Below are positions 1-8,461 of a stretch of 41,071 nt of DNA, in pieces; the first letter of the stretch is position 1; each line of letters opens with the position of its first letter. The translations under genes were made by a program, and so were the position numbers. The notes beneath the pieces are model-generated. The model made no database searches. It worked only from the letters and a program-made list of their open reading frames with translations, and was not told the DNA's origin. The DNA comes from Gilliamella sp. wkB108. Lineage in GTDB: Bacteria > Pseudomonadota > Gammaproteobacteria > Enterobacterales > Orbaceae. The stretch covers positions 1-41,071 of the forward strand of contig NZ_LZGM01000117.1 of assembly GCF_001690195.1 (NCBI RefSeq), given 5' to 3'.

Positions 1-217
1 TTTATATTTATATAAGAGAACAATTTTTTTATTTCTATTCTACTGATATTTAATTAAAAACACTTATTAATTGTGAAATGATGCAAAATCGTTATCGCTT
101 ATAAGTGAAAGAATTAATTATTCAATCATACAAATACGTTATGAAAAATTAATTAACTAAATATATTTCAGAAAATTACCACCCATATCTGGGGCTTGAT
201 TATTTATAGGTAAATAT

Positions 218-1924
218 ATGGCAACAAATAACACATTATCCTCTAATTTTAATAGTTACAATAAAAGCATGACTGATATAACGAGGTTAATAAAATCTAT
301 TACAGAGAACTTAATAAAAATTACCAATGTTTATGCAATTTTAAATAGATCTCAACGAAATCAATTGAGTAGTAATAATTCAAAAGTATTAGTAGATAAT
401 ACACTCAAAAACCTTCAAGTATACATTGATAAATTTAAAGTTGATAATTCTGTTAACCAAGCAGCATCCAAAAATGCTAAAAGAAAAGCACAATTAACAA
501 AACTTGAGCAAGAAGAAAAAAAAGCAAAAGAGGGTGTTAATGATCTATTGGTACTTGCTGATATTACAAAAGAGTACACAGTTGCCAAACAAAAATTAAT
601 GGAAAGTTGGGAACATGAAGATAAGAAACAAGGCAATTTATTAGATTGGCTGAAAGCAGGTATAGAAGAATATCTTAAAAAAGCTCAAGATCTCTCAGGT
701 ATGGTAAAAGATTTTGCAAATAATACAATGAAAAATCTAACCAGTATGCTATTAAAGTTTATTAATACAGGTAAGTTAAATTTTAAGGATTTTGCCAAAT
801 CAATTATTACAAATATCCTTGAAATCATAAAGAAATTATTAGTGTTTAAAGCCTTAAGTTCGATATTTAACTGGATAAAAAATTGGGGGTCAGACACTAA
901 TGTCAATAAGACAAGTCAATCTCAATCTGATACCAATGATCCAAAAACAATAGTTGGAAAATCTCTCCAAACTCTTCAAGTGTATATAGATAGATTCAAC
1001 ACTGATAATTCTGTTAACCAAGCAGCATTGAATAATGAAAATAGAAAAGCACAATTAGTAGCACTTGAACAAAAAGAAGAAAAAGAAAAAGAAGGTGTTC
1101 ATGATCCATTAGTACTTACTGATATTACAAAAAGATATACCGAAGCTAAACAACTATTACAACAAAGTTGGGAGCAGGAAGAAAAGAATCAGGGCAACTG
1201 GTTGGATTGGTTGAAAATAGGTATAGAAGAATTTCTTAATAAAGCTCAAGATGTCTCCGGCATGGTAAAGGATTTCGCAAACAATACAATGAATCAACTA
1301 ACAGGAATGCTTTTGACATTTATTAATACCGGTAAGTTAAATTTTAAGGATTTTACCAAATCAATTATTGCCAATATTATTGAAATTATACAGAAATTAG
1401 TGATATTTCAGGCTTTTCGGTCAGTATTCAAGTGGATGAATATAGGTGCTTATGATGGTGGTTATATTCAAGGTTATGCTCTTGGAGGTGGTGTCGGATA
1501 TAACGATAAGCCAGGAGGTTTTACAGGTTATGGCAATAAATATAAACCTGCTGGAATTGTACATAAAGGTGAATTTGTCTTTACTAAAGAGGCGACAAAA
1601 CGTTTAGGGACTAATTATCTCTATGCTCTTATGAATGACAAGGAAAATACCTTTGATAAAGATGGTTATGTTGATGTAGGAAATACAACTCCTGTTGCAA
1701 TTAATCGGCAGGCAAATCGGTCATTTAATGACTTAAATGTTAACGCTAATGTTGCTGTAAATATGCTATCAGAAAACCAATCTTCGGTTGATTCAGATAA
1801 TGTAAATGCCCAATCGGCTCAAAATCAGATTGGCGCTATTATTCAAAAACAGCTAAATGAAACATTTAAAAAATCCGTTTCTCCAGGAGGAGAATTATAT
1901 AACGTTATGAAAACAATGAGATAA
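218..1924 (+). CDS. Phage tail tape-measure protein, short form with internal duplication
   Basis: The 568-residue product has the C-terminal features of lambda gpH-type tape-measure proteins: amphipathic helices with a D-F-A-N-N-T-M core, a Gly/Tyr-rich turn region around residues 410-445, the 'GEFVF' step near 451-455 and an 'SPGGELY' end. Tape measures set tail length and are threaded through the tail tube. Lambda gpH is about 850 residues, so this one is short, and the long N-terminal helical part is missing. Residues 61-220 and 249-407 are two copies of the same segment. The first 60 residues match nothing I recognise. The 217 bases upstream show no coding, so the usual G/GT chaperone genes are not directly adjacent. 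A weak AGG precedes the ATG. A degenerate remnant is possible, but the frame is open throughout. Confidence 0.72.
   Translation: MATNNTLSSNFNSYNKSMTDITRLIKSITENLIKITNVYAILNRSQRNQLSSNNSKVLVDNTLKNLQVYIDKFKVDNSVNQAASKNAKRKAQLTKLEQEEKKAKEGVNDLLVLADITKEYTVAKQKLMESWEHEDKKQGNLLDWLKAGIEEYLKKAQDLSGMVKDFANNTMKNLTSMLLKFINTGKLNFKDFAKSIITNILEIIKKLLVFKALSSIFNWIKNWGSDTNVNKTSQSQSDTNDPKTIVGKSLQTLQVYIDRFNTDNSVNQAALNNENRKAQLVALEQKEEKEKEGVHDPLVLTDITKRYTEAKQLLQQSWEQEEKNQGNWLDWLKIGIEEFLNKAQDVSGMVKDFANNTMNQLTGMLLTFINTGKLNFKDFTKSIIANIIEIIQKLVIFQAFRSVFKWMNIGAYDGGYIQGYALGGGVGYNDKPGGFTGYGNKYKPAGIVHKGEFVFTKEATKRLGTNYLYALMNDKENTFDKDGYVDVGNTTPVAINRQANRSFNDLNVNANVAVNMLSENQSSVDSDNVNAQSAQNQIGAIIQKQLNETFKKSVSPGGELYNVMKTMR
398..1438 (+). 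repeat. Tandem intragenic duplication in the tape-measure gene
   Basis: Bases 398-877 (residues 61-220) and 962-1438 (residues 249-407) encode the same roughly 160-residue module at an offset of 187 codons. Each copy contains 'LQVYID', 'DNSVNQAA', 'GMVKDFANNTM' and 'FINTGKLNFKDF'. The DNA has diverged, so the duplication is not very recent. Only the second copy runs into the Gly-rich C-terminus. Confidence 0.85.
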
Positions 1925-2138
1925 TGAAATCTTTTATTGATTTTCAGTGAATGTTTTTTATTTAAGGTTTGAAAAGTAATACAAATAATAACAGCCTCTA
2001 ATTTTCTATCATAAAGCACTTTTTTCAATGAGTTCTTTTATCAAAGAAAAGAATTTCTTATTAAACACCTAACCTAAGTGTTATTAAACACTATATATAC
2101 CTATCAAAATTTAAACAATTATATTAATAGGGGAGAAT

Positions 2139-2480
2139 ATGACAGTCGATAGATTTAAATGGAAAATACAAAGTTCTCCATCTGGAAGTGAACAAGTGAG
2201 TACCAACGAATCTAAATTTAATGATGGTTATTCCCAGATTTGGTCATCTGGAATCAATAATTCTAGTGAAACATGGGAGTTATCTTTTACGGGAAATTCT
2301 GATGAAGTAGCTAAGTTAAGACAATTTTTGAATAACCATATTATTAAATCTTTCAAATGGGTAAATCCTTGGGGGGAAGATAAATTATACAGAGTTCAAA
2401 ACCAATCGATTAAGTCTGAATTTATCACAAATAAACTGGTAAAGTTAAACTTCACTTTTATCCAAGCTTATTCACCTTAA
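2139..2480 (+). CDS. Phage minor tail protein, lambda gpM type
   Basis: This 113-residue protein matches the size (about 109) and layout of the lambda gpM / minor tail protein family, which joins the tail tip to the tube. The family-like features are an N-terminal W-x-I stretch, a 'F-x-D-G-Y-x-Q' motif near residues 27-33, and the 'W-V-N-P-W-G' step before a beta-rich end. It sits between the tape measure and gpL, as in lambda. A GGGGAG ribosome-binding site precedes the ATG. Unlike lambda, a 214-base gap containing only AT-rich sequence and a small hairpin (about 2075-2090) separates it from the tape-measure gene. Confidence 0.75.
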   Translation: MTVDRFKWKIQSSPSGSEQVSTNESKFNDGYSQIWSSGINNSSETWELSFTGNSDEVAKLRQFLNNHIIKSFKWVNPWGEDKLYRVQNQSIKSEFITNKLVKLNFTFIQAYSP

Positions 2481-2501
2481 TTATAACAATATTCGTTTAA
2501 T

Positions 2502-2524
2502 AACCACCTTAAGGTGGTTTTTTT
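2502..2524 (+). terminator. Intrinsic terminator inside the tail operon
   Basis: The perfect palindrome AACCACCTTAAGGTGGTT is followed by seven T residues (2518-2524). It lies just after the gpM-like stop and 18 bases before the gpL-like ATG. It reads as a rho-independent terminator on the + strand. Confidence 0.85.
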
Positions 2525-2542
2525 GTTTGTGGAGATAGAAAA

Positions 2543-3277
2543 ATGTCAATTACACAAGATTTACAATCGCTTGAAGGTAATCAATTAATACAACTTATAG
2601 AAGTTGATGGAACCAAGTTTGGACTTGACGAGATACTCAGATTTCATGCCCTTAATATTTCTCCGGAAGGTTGGAACTCATTCATTGCTGAAAATTTACC
2701 GTCTATTAAATGGCAGGGTAAAGAATATCTACCGTATCCTTATGAAATCAAAGATATAGAACTTAGTAGTACAGGCGCTCAGCCTACACCAAAATTATCG
2801 GTTGGAAATATAGATAACAGAGTCACCAAACTTTGCCTCGATTATGATGATTTAGTTCAAGCTAAAGTTAAAATTCATACAACAATGGCGAAATACCTTG
2901 ATTCTTCTAATTGGATAAATGGTAATCCTCAAGCGGATCCGACTCAAGAACGAGTTCAGTTATTTTTTATCAATAATAAATCATTAGAAAATAAAACGAT
3001 GGTTGAATTTGAATTATGTTCACCTTTTGATATTCAAAATCTACAGTTACCGACCAGGCAAATAACCACTGTTTGTACATGGTGTATGCGTGGTTGGTAT
3101 CGAAGTGGTACTGGTTGTGATTATGCCGGTAATAAATATTTTACCAAAGAAGGTTTACCAACTGATGACCCAGCTAAAGACGAATGCGGGGGACTGCTAA
3201 AAGATTGCAAAGCCAGATATGGCAAAAATCCTCTTCCTTATGGTGGTTTCCCTGCTGCTAATCTACAAGGCAAATAA
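2543..3277 (+). CDS. Phage minor tail protein, lambda gpL type (Fe-S tail-tip protein)
   Basis: The 244-residue protein corresponds to lambda gpL (232 residues), a tail-tip complex protein. Lambda gpL carries an iron-sulphur cluster in its C-terminal domain. Here the C-terminal part has cysteines at 178, 181, 192, 215 and 222 in a 'C-T-W-C-M-R-G-W-Y-R' context, consistent with retention of that cluster. The N-terminal domain has the family 'P-Y-P-Y-E-I-K-D-I-E-L' and 'P-x-L-x-V-G-N-I' features. The gene stops one base before the next start, so it is probably translationally coupled to the gpK-like gene. Confidence 0.85.
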   Translation: MSITQDLQSLEGNQLIQLIEVDGTKFGLDEILRFHALNISPEGWNSFIAENLPSIKWQGKEYLPYPYEIKDIELSSTGAQPTPKLSVGNIDNRVTKLCLDYDDLVQAKVKIHTTMAKYLDSSNWINGNPQADPTQERVQLFFINNKSLENKTMVEFELCSPFDIQNLQLPTRQITTVCTWCMRGWYRSGTGCDYAGNKYFTKEGLPTDDPAKDECGGLLKDCKARYGKNPLPYGGFPAANLQGK

Positions 3278-3278
3278 T

Positions 3279-4001
3279 ATGCGACAAAAGTTATTAGATT
3301 CAATTAAAAAACATGTTGAAAGCCAATATCCTAATGAGGCGTGCGGTTTGATTGTTGATACTGGTAAAACCCAAAAATATATACCATGTAAAAACATATC
3401 AGAGAATCCGACAGAACACTTCTTAATCTCTTCTGATGAACAATTAGAAGCCGAAAAGCAGGGTGAAATTATCATGATTATACATTCTCACCCGGATGTA
3501 CCAAAACTAATACCCTCTGAGTTTGATCGTATTCAATGTGACTACTCAGGTATTGAATGGGGGATCATGTCATATCCTGATGGTGATTTTTGTACAATCT
3601 CACCACGAATAAATCGAGATTATACCGGGCGCCAGTGGTTGTTAGGTCATGCTGATTGTTGGTCTTTAATCATGGACTATTACCAGCGAGAACATGGCAT
3701 TAGTTTAAAAAACTATTCTGTCTCGAGTGAATGGTGGGAAAGTGGTAAGGAAGATCTTTATGATGATAATTGGCGTTCTGAAGGATTTATTGAAGTCAAC
3801 CTCGATGAAATGAAAGTAGGGGATATAATTATGATGCGTATTAGCGCACCGGTGACCAATCATGCAGGTATTTATGTTGGTGATAATCTCATTTTACACC
3901 ATTTATATGGTCAATTATCTTCACGAACACCTTATGGTAAATATTTTCGAGATAGAACTGTTCGTATAGTAAGACATAAGGAGTTATTTGATGCTAAGTA
4001 A
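3279..4001 (+). CDS. Phage tail-tip protease/peptidase, lambda gpK type (JAMM + NlpC/P60)
   Basis: I take the ATG at 3279, one base after the preceding stop, rather than an in-frame ATG at 3219 inside the upstream gene. This gives 240 residues. The N-terminal half is a JAB1/MPN (JAMM) domain with E20, H69-S-H71-P and S80-x-x-D83, the complete zinc-binding set. The C-terminal half is an NlpC/P60 cysteine-peptidase domain with C127 ('HADCWSL'), H195 ('NHAGIYV') and a following H-H at 207-208. Lambda gpK has the same two-domain plan and belongs to the tail-tip assembly complex. All recognisable catalytic residues are present. The 3' end overlaps the next gene. Confidence 0.88.
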   Translation: MRQKLLDSIKKHVESQYPNEACGLIVDTGKTQKYIPCKNISENPTEHFLISSDEQLEAEKQGEIIMIIHSHPDVPKLIPSEFDRIQCDYSGIEWGIMSYPDGDFCTISPRINRDYTGRQWLLGHADCWSLIMDYYQREHGISLKNYSVSSEWWESGKEDLYDDNWRSEGFIEVNLDEMKVGDIIMMRISAPVTNHAGIYVGDNLILHHLYGQLSSRTPYGKYFRDRTVRIVRHKELFDAK

Positions 4002-4608
4002 TTTAACGTTTAAAGGTGCCATGGCTAAACAGTTCGGTAAAAATCATCAATATGATGTGCAAAATATTAAAGAGCTTATAAGAGCGTTATGCGCAACGAT
4101 AAAGGGTTTTGAAAAATACATGTGTTCGGCACATATGAAGGGTATCAAGTTTGCTTTTTTTGTTGACGGTAAAAATATCGGAATAGATGAATTCGATATT
4201 AATGCTAATGGTGAAAATTATATGATCATGCCTGTAACGCAAGGTTCTAAAAGAAATGGAATGTTACAAATCATCATAGGAGCCGTTGCTTTGGTGGCAG
4301 CATTTTTCACAGCAGGTATGTCACTAACTGCATGGGGTGTAGCAATGACTGCTGGCACAATGTCTGCAACATCCATTTTAACCGGTATTGGTATCAGTAT
4401 GATGCTTGGCGGCGTAGTTCAGTTACTTACACCTCAACCTAAATTTAATGTAGGTACGTCATCAAGCACAGAAAATAAACCTAACTATGGGTTTGGTGGT
4501 CCGATTAATACCAATGCGATTGGTTATCCTGTACCAATTTTATTGGGTGAGCGTGAAATAGGTGGTGCCGTGATTAATGCCGGTATTTATTCAGAAGATC
4601 AACAATAG
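3991..4608 (+). CDS. Phage tail assembly protein, lambda gpI type
   Basis: The ATG at 3991 overlaps the end of the gpK-like gene by 11 bases and has AAGGAG seven bases upstream; a TTG three bases earlier is the only close alternative. The 205-residue product is similar in size to lambda gpI (223). It has the family layout: an N-terminal alpha/beta domain, a hydrophobic Gly/Ala-rich central stretch at about 94-150, and a Gly/Pro-rich C-terminus with 'Y-P-V-P-I-L-L-G-E-R' near residues 178-187. gpI is needed for tail-tip assembly before gpJ. The position directly before the gpJ-like gene supports the call. Confidence 0.82.
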   Translation: MLSNLTFKGAMAKQFGKNHQYDVQNIKELIRALCATIKGFEKYMCSAHMKGIKFAFFVDGKNIGIDEFDINANGENYMIMPVTQGSKRNGMLQIIIGAVALVAAFFTAGMSLTAWGVAMTAGTMSATSILTGIGISMMLGGVVQLLTPQPKFNVGTSSSTENKPNYGFGGPINTNAIGYPVPILLGEREIGGAVINAGIYSEDQQ

Positions 4609-4615
4609 GTGAATT

Positions 4616-7600
4616 ATGCAATTAATAGAAGGTCAAAAAGGCGGTAAAAAAAAGCAACACAATCCGTATGAGCAACCTGATAATTTGCTTTCAACAGCTA
4701 AACTCAAAGTACTTTTGGCATTAAGTGAAGGAGAAGTGCAAGGCGATTTAACCGGTCAAAATATTTTTATTGATAACACTCCGTTAATTAATCAAGATGG
4801 TTCTTATAATTTTACAGGTGTCAAATGGGAATTTCGCAATGGTTCCCAACCTCAGGATTATATTCAAGGTATACCAGAAATTAGCAATGAATTAAGAGCT
4901 AATTTTGTGGTGAAAAAAGACAAACCATGGGTACGTTCATTTTCTAATTTAGATCTTGATGCTATCAGAATTAAATTGAGCTTACCAACTCATGTTCAAT
5001 ATAAAGATAACGGCGATACAGTTGGTACTGTAACTCAATATTCTATTGATTTATCAACAGATGGAAGTGCTTTTGAAACCGTTGTAAATGGTAAATTTGA
5101 CGGTAAAACCACCTCTGAGTATCAACGAGATCACCGAATTAATTTACCTAATGCGATAGACGGTTGGACTATACGCGTCAGACGATTAACACCTGATTCA
5201 AAATCGAGTAAATTAATTAATGCCTTTGGTGTATCTTCCTATGCTGAAGTGATAGATAGCAAAATGCGATATCCAAATACCGCATTACTTTATATCGAAT
5301 TAGATGCAAGTCAATTTAATGGTTCTGTACCTAAAATAAGCTGTTTGTTAAAAGGTAAAGCTATTCCTGTTCCTGATAATTACGATCCTATAAACCGTAC
5401 CTATTTAGGTGTTTGGACAGGTGGTTTTAAAATGGCTTATACGAATAATCCAGCCTGGATAGCTCATTATTTAATGCGAGATGAAATAGCAGGAATGGGA
5501 CTAAGAATTGGTTCTGCCATGTTGGACAAATGGTCAATTTACCAATTAGGCCAATATTGTGATCAAATGGTATCAGATGGTCAAGGAGGTAAAGAGCCAA
5601 GATTTACATGTAATGAATATATACAAAGTCAAGAAGACGCTTATACAGTACTTAAAGATTTGGTTGCTTCATTCCGTGGCATTATTTTTTGGGGTAACGA
5701 TCAAATATGTTTAACGGCAGATATGCCACAAGATGAACCTGATTTTATTTATCATCCATCAAATGTAATTGGCGATTTTGCTTATTCTGGCGGTTCTTAT
5801 AAAAATCGTTATACCTCTTGTTTAGTATCCTATTCTGATCCTAATAATCACTATAATGATGATGTAGAGCCTGTTTGGGATCATGATTTAATGCGTCGAT
5901 ATGATGTGAATGTCATGAAATTAACAGCGATTGGTTGTACTTCTCAGGCAGAAGCACACAGGCGCGGGCGTTGGGCTTTACTTTCGAATGCAAAAGATGG
6001 CATTGTTACATTTTCGGTTGGTTTAGATGGTTATATTCCTTTACCGGCTAGAATTATTGGTATTGCTGATCCCTCTCGTTCAGGCAAGGAGAACGGCGGA
6101 CGTATTCATGAGGTTGCAGGACGAAAAATAACATTAGATCGGGAAGTGGATTATGATGCAGGTGATCGTCTGGTTATCAATTTACCTGACGGAACAGCAC
6201 AGAGTAGAACAATAAAATCCATTAGTGCAGATAAAAAAACAATTACGGTTTCAGCCAATTACAAAGTTGAACCTGCTGTAGGTGCAGTTTGGTGCATAGA
6301 TAGTGATAATATTGCGATTCAATATTTTAGAGTGACATCAATATCAGCAAATGGTAATGGGCAATTCACAATAACAGCTATTCAACATGATCCCGATAAA
6401 TTCAAATACATTGATGAAGGGATAAGAATAGAGCCAAAACCGATTACAGTAATACCACAAAGTTCAGTCACTACACCTAAAAATATCATAATTTCAGAAA
6501 ATAGTTATATATCGCAAGGGTTATCGGTTGCTTCATTAAATGTAACTTGGGATGCTGTTGAGGGAGCTACAAATTACGTCGCGCAATGGAGAAAAGATAA
6601 CTCATCTTGGATCAACATAGGTCACACAAATGGTACAAGTTTCACCATTGATGGTATTTATTCAGGTAATTATGATGTTCGTGTACGTGCGATTAATACT
6701 GTTGATACTTCATCGTCTTGGGGATACTCTCAATCAACAAATATCAAGGGTAAATTAGGAAAACCAGATAAACCTGTAAATTTCAATGCTACAGACAATG
6801 TTGTATTTGGCATTGATTTAAATTGGTTATTTCCTATTGGCAGTGGAGATACCAGTCATACAGAAATCCAATACTCTTCTCATGAAAATGAAGAAAATGT
6901 GTTGTCCTTAACTAATGTCACCTATCCAAGTTGTAACTATTCACAAACAGGGCTAGTGGTAGGTCAAACGTTTTTCTATCGAGCGCGGTTAGTCGATAAA
7001 ATCGGTAATGTTAGTGATTGGACTGAATGGGTAAGAGGTATTTCTAGTACTAATACCAATGATTTAACCGATCATATTTTTGAGGAAATAAAAGAGACTG
7101 ATGCTTGGCATTCCCTCATTGATTCCGTAGATAAAACGACTATTAGTTCAATTGAAAACGCAAAATCAATTATTGAAAATGCGTTAGCAATTGATACCGA
7201 AACAAGGCAACGTAGACTTGAAAATGGCAACTTATCAGCAGAAATTAAAGAGACCAACTCGGTTTTATTAACTGAAAAAGAAGCGACAGCTATTGCATTA
7301 AAAGAGCTTAATTCTAAATATGGCACAGTAAGTAGTAATTTAACTGAATTAAAACAAACCACCGCCGAGCAAAACGTTGCAACTACTAAATCCATTCAAT
7401 CTCTTACCAGTAAAGTTGGTGATGTAAATAGTAACTTAGCAGAACTCAAGCAGACTACATCTGAGCAAAACTCTGCTATGGCTCAATCAATTCAGAACAT
7501 TACAACACAGGTAGGAGATGTCTCAACATCAATTTCAGATGTTAGTAAGACTGTAAATAATTTGGATGGGAAAGTCTCCGCGCAACGAACCATGAAAGTT

Positions 7601-8416
7601 GAGGTTGATAATAAAGGGCAACAGTATGTTGCGGGCATGACAATGGGTGTTGAACAAACATCTGCCGGTACTCAATCTAATGTGATTTTTCTCCAAGATA
7701 GATTCTCAATTATGAATAGAGCAGGTGGAACCCCCAATGTTATTTTCACAACTAATGGTGATCAAGTTATTATTAAAGATACAGCTATTGGAAATGGATC
7801 TATCACTAACGCAAAAATTGGTAATGTTATTCAATCAGATAATTTTAAAGAAGGCGTTTCAGGTTGGCAATTGTCAAAAAACGAAGGAAAATTAAAAGCT
7901 GTTAATGCCGATATTTCAGGAAAATTGAAAGCCACATCAGGTGAACTTAATAATGTTATAATTAATGAAAATTGCTCTATACGTGGTACTTTAAATGTCA
8001 ATCAGATCCACGGTAATATTTTGTCAGCAAAAATGCTAAAAAAAATAGTTACATTGGACAGTGAAAATAATAACCAATATTTGATGAGTGTCAAAGGCAA
8101 CGGGAACTGGCAAACTCTTTGTTTTGTTGATGATATTGATATTGCTTTCTACCTTAAATTTAAGGATGTAATTAAGAGGTTTGAATTTGGTGATCGTAAA
8201 GGTGTGTGTTTTTTATTTAACAATCAATATCCATTTGATATAAACCAAAATAATTCCATGAAAAACTTGTGTGTTCCAATCCCTCCTTTTGAAAACGGTT
8301 CTAGAATTGATATATCGCTCATTGATAATCAAGGAATCTCAGGGTCAATTTATCTTAATTTCAATATTAATAATTTATTATTATTAATGAATAATTCAGA
8401 GGGTTTTATTGATTAA
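4616..8416 (+). CDS. Phage tail tip / host-specificity protein, lambda gpJ type
   Basis: This 1266-residue protein is the central tail-tip fibre that contacts the host receptor. Residues 1-600 hold the tail-hub region typical of gpJ, starting with 'GGKKKQHNPYE'. Two fibronectin type III-like domains follow at about 618-712 and 713-812. A helical region at about 830-985 includes tandem 32-residue repeats built on 'SNLTELKQTT' / 'SNLAELKQTT'. A DUF1983-like domain at about 992-1070 carries 'GTQSNVIFLQDRFSI', and a unique 190-residue end is likely the receptor-binding variable part. Lambda gpJ is 1132 residues. The start is 7 bases after the gpI-like stop, with AGGTGA upstream. Confidence 0.92.
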   Translation: MQLIEGQKGGKKKQHNPYEQPDNLLSTAKLKVLLALSEGEVQGDLTGQNIFIDNTPLINQDGSYNFTGVKWEFRNGSQPQDYIQGIPEISNELRANFVVKKDKPWVRSFSNLDLDAIRIKLSLPTHVQYKDNGDTVGTVTQYSIDLSTDGSAFETVVNGKFDGKTTSEYQRDHRINLPNAIDGWTIRVRRLTPDSKSSKLINAFGVSSYAEVIDSKMRYPNTALLYIELDASQFNGSVPKISCLLKGKAIPVPDNYDPINRTYLGVWTGGFKMAYTNNPAWIAHYLMRDEIAGMGLRIGSAMLDKWSIYQLGQYCDQMVSDGQGGKEPRFTCNEYIQSQEDAYTVLKDLVASFRGIIFWGNDQICLTADMPQDEPDFIYHPSNVIGDFAYSGGSYKNRYTSCLVSYSDPNNHYNDDVEPVWDHDLMRRYDVNVMKLTAIGCTSQAEAHRRGRWALLSNAKDGIVTFSVGLDGYIPLPARIIGIADPSRSGKENGGRIHEVAGRKITLDREVDYDAGDRLVINLPDGTAQSRTIKSISADKKTITVSANYKVEPAVGAVWCIDSDNIAIQYFRVTSISANGNGQFTITAIQHDPDKFKYIDEGIRIEPKPITVIPQSSVTTPKNIIISENSYISQGLSVASLNVTWDAVEGATNYVAQWRKDNSSWINIGHTNGTSFTIDGIYSGNYDVRVRAINTVDTSSSWGYSQSTNIKGKLGKPDKPVNFNATDNVVFGIDLNWLFPIGSGDTSHTEIQYSSHENEENVLSLTNVTYPSCNYSQTGLVVGQTFFYRARLVDKIGNVSDWTEWVRGISSTNTNDLTDHIFEEIKETDAWHSLIDSVDKTTISSIENAKSIIENALAIDTETRQRRLENGNLSAEIKETNSVLLTEKEATAIALKELNSKYGTVSSNLTELKQTTAEQNVATTKSIQSLTSKVGDVNSNLAELKQTTSEQNSAMAQSIQNITTQVGDVSTSISDVSKTVNNLDGKVSAQRTMKVEVDNKGQQYVAGMTMGVEQTSAGTQSNVIFLQDRFSIMNRAGGTPNVIFTTNGDQVIIKDTAIGNGSITNAKIGNVIQSDNFKEGVSGWQLSKNEGKLKAVNADISGKLKATSGELNNVIINENCSIRGTLNVNQIHGNILSAKMLKKIVTLDSENNNQYLMSVKGNGNWQTLCFVDDIDIAFYLKFKDVIKRFEFGDRKGVCFLFNNQYPFDINQNNSMKNLCVPIPPFENGSRIDISLIDNQGISGSIYLNFNINNLLLLMNNSEGFID

Positions 8417-8461
8417 TCATAACTATTTAAGTTTTTTCATATTAAAATTCAAGGAAATTTT

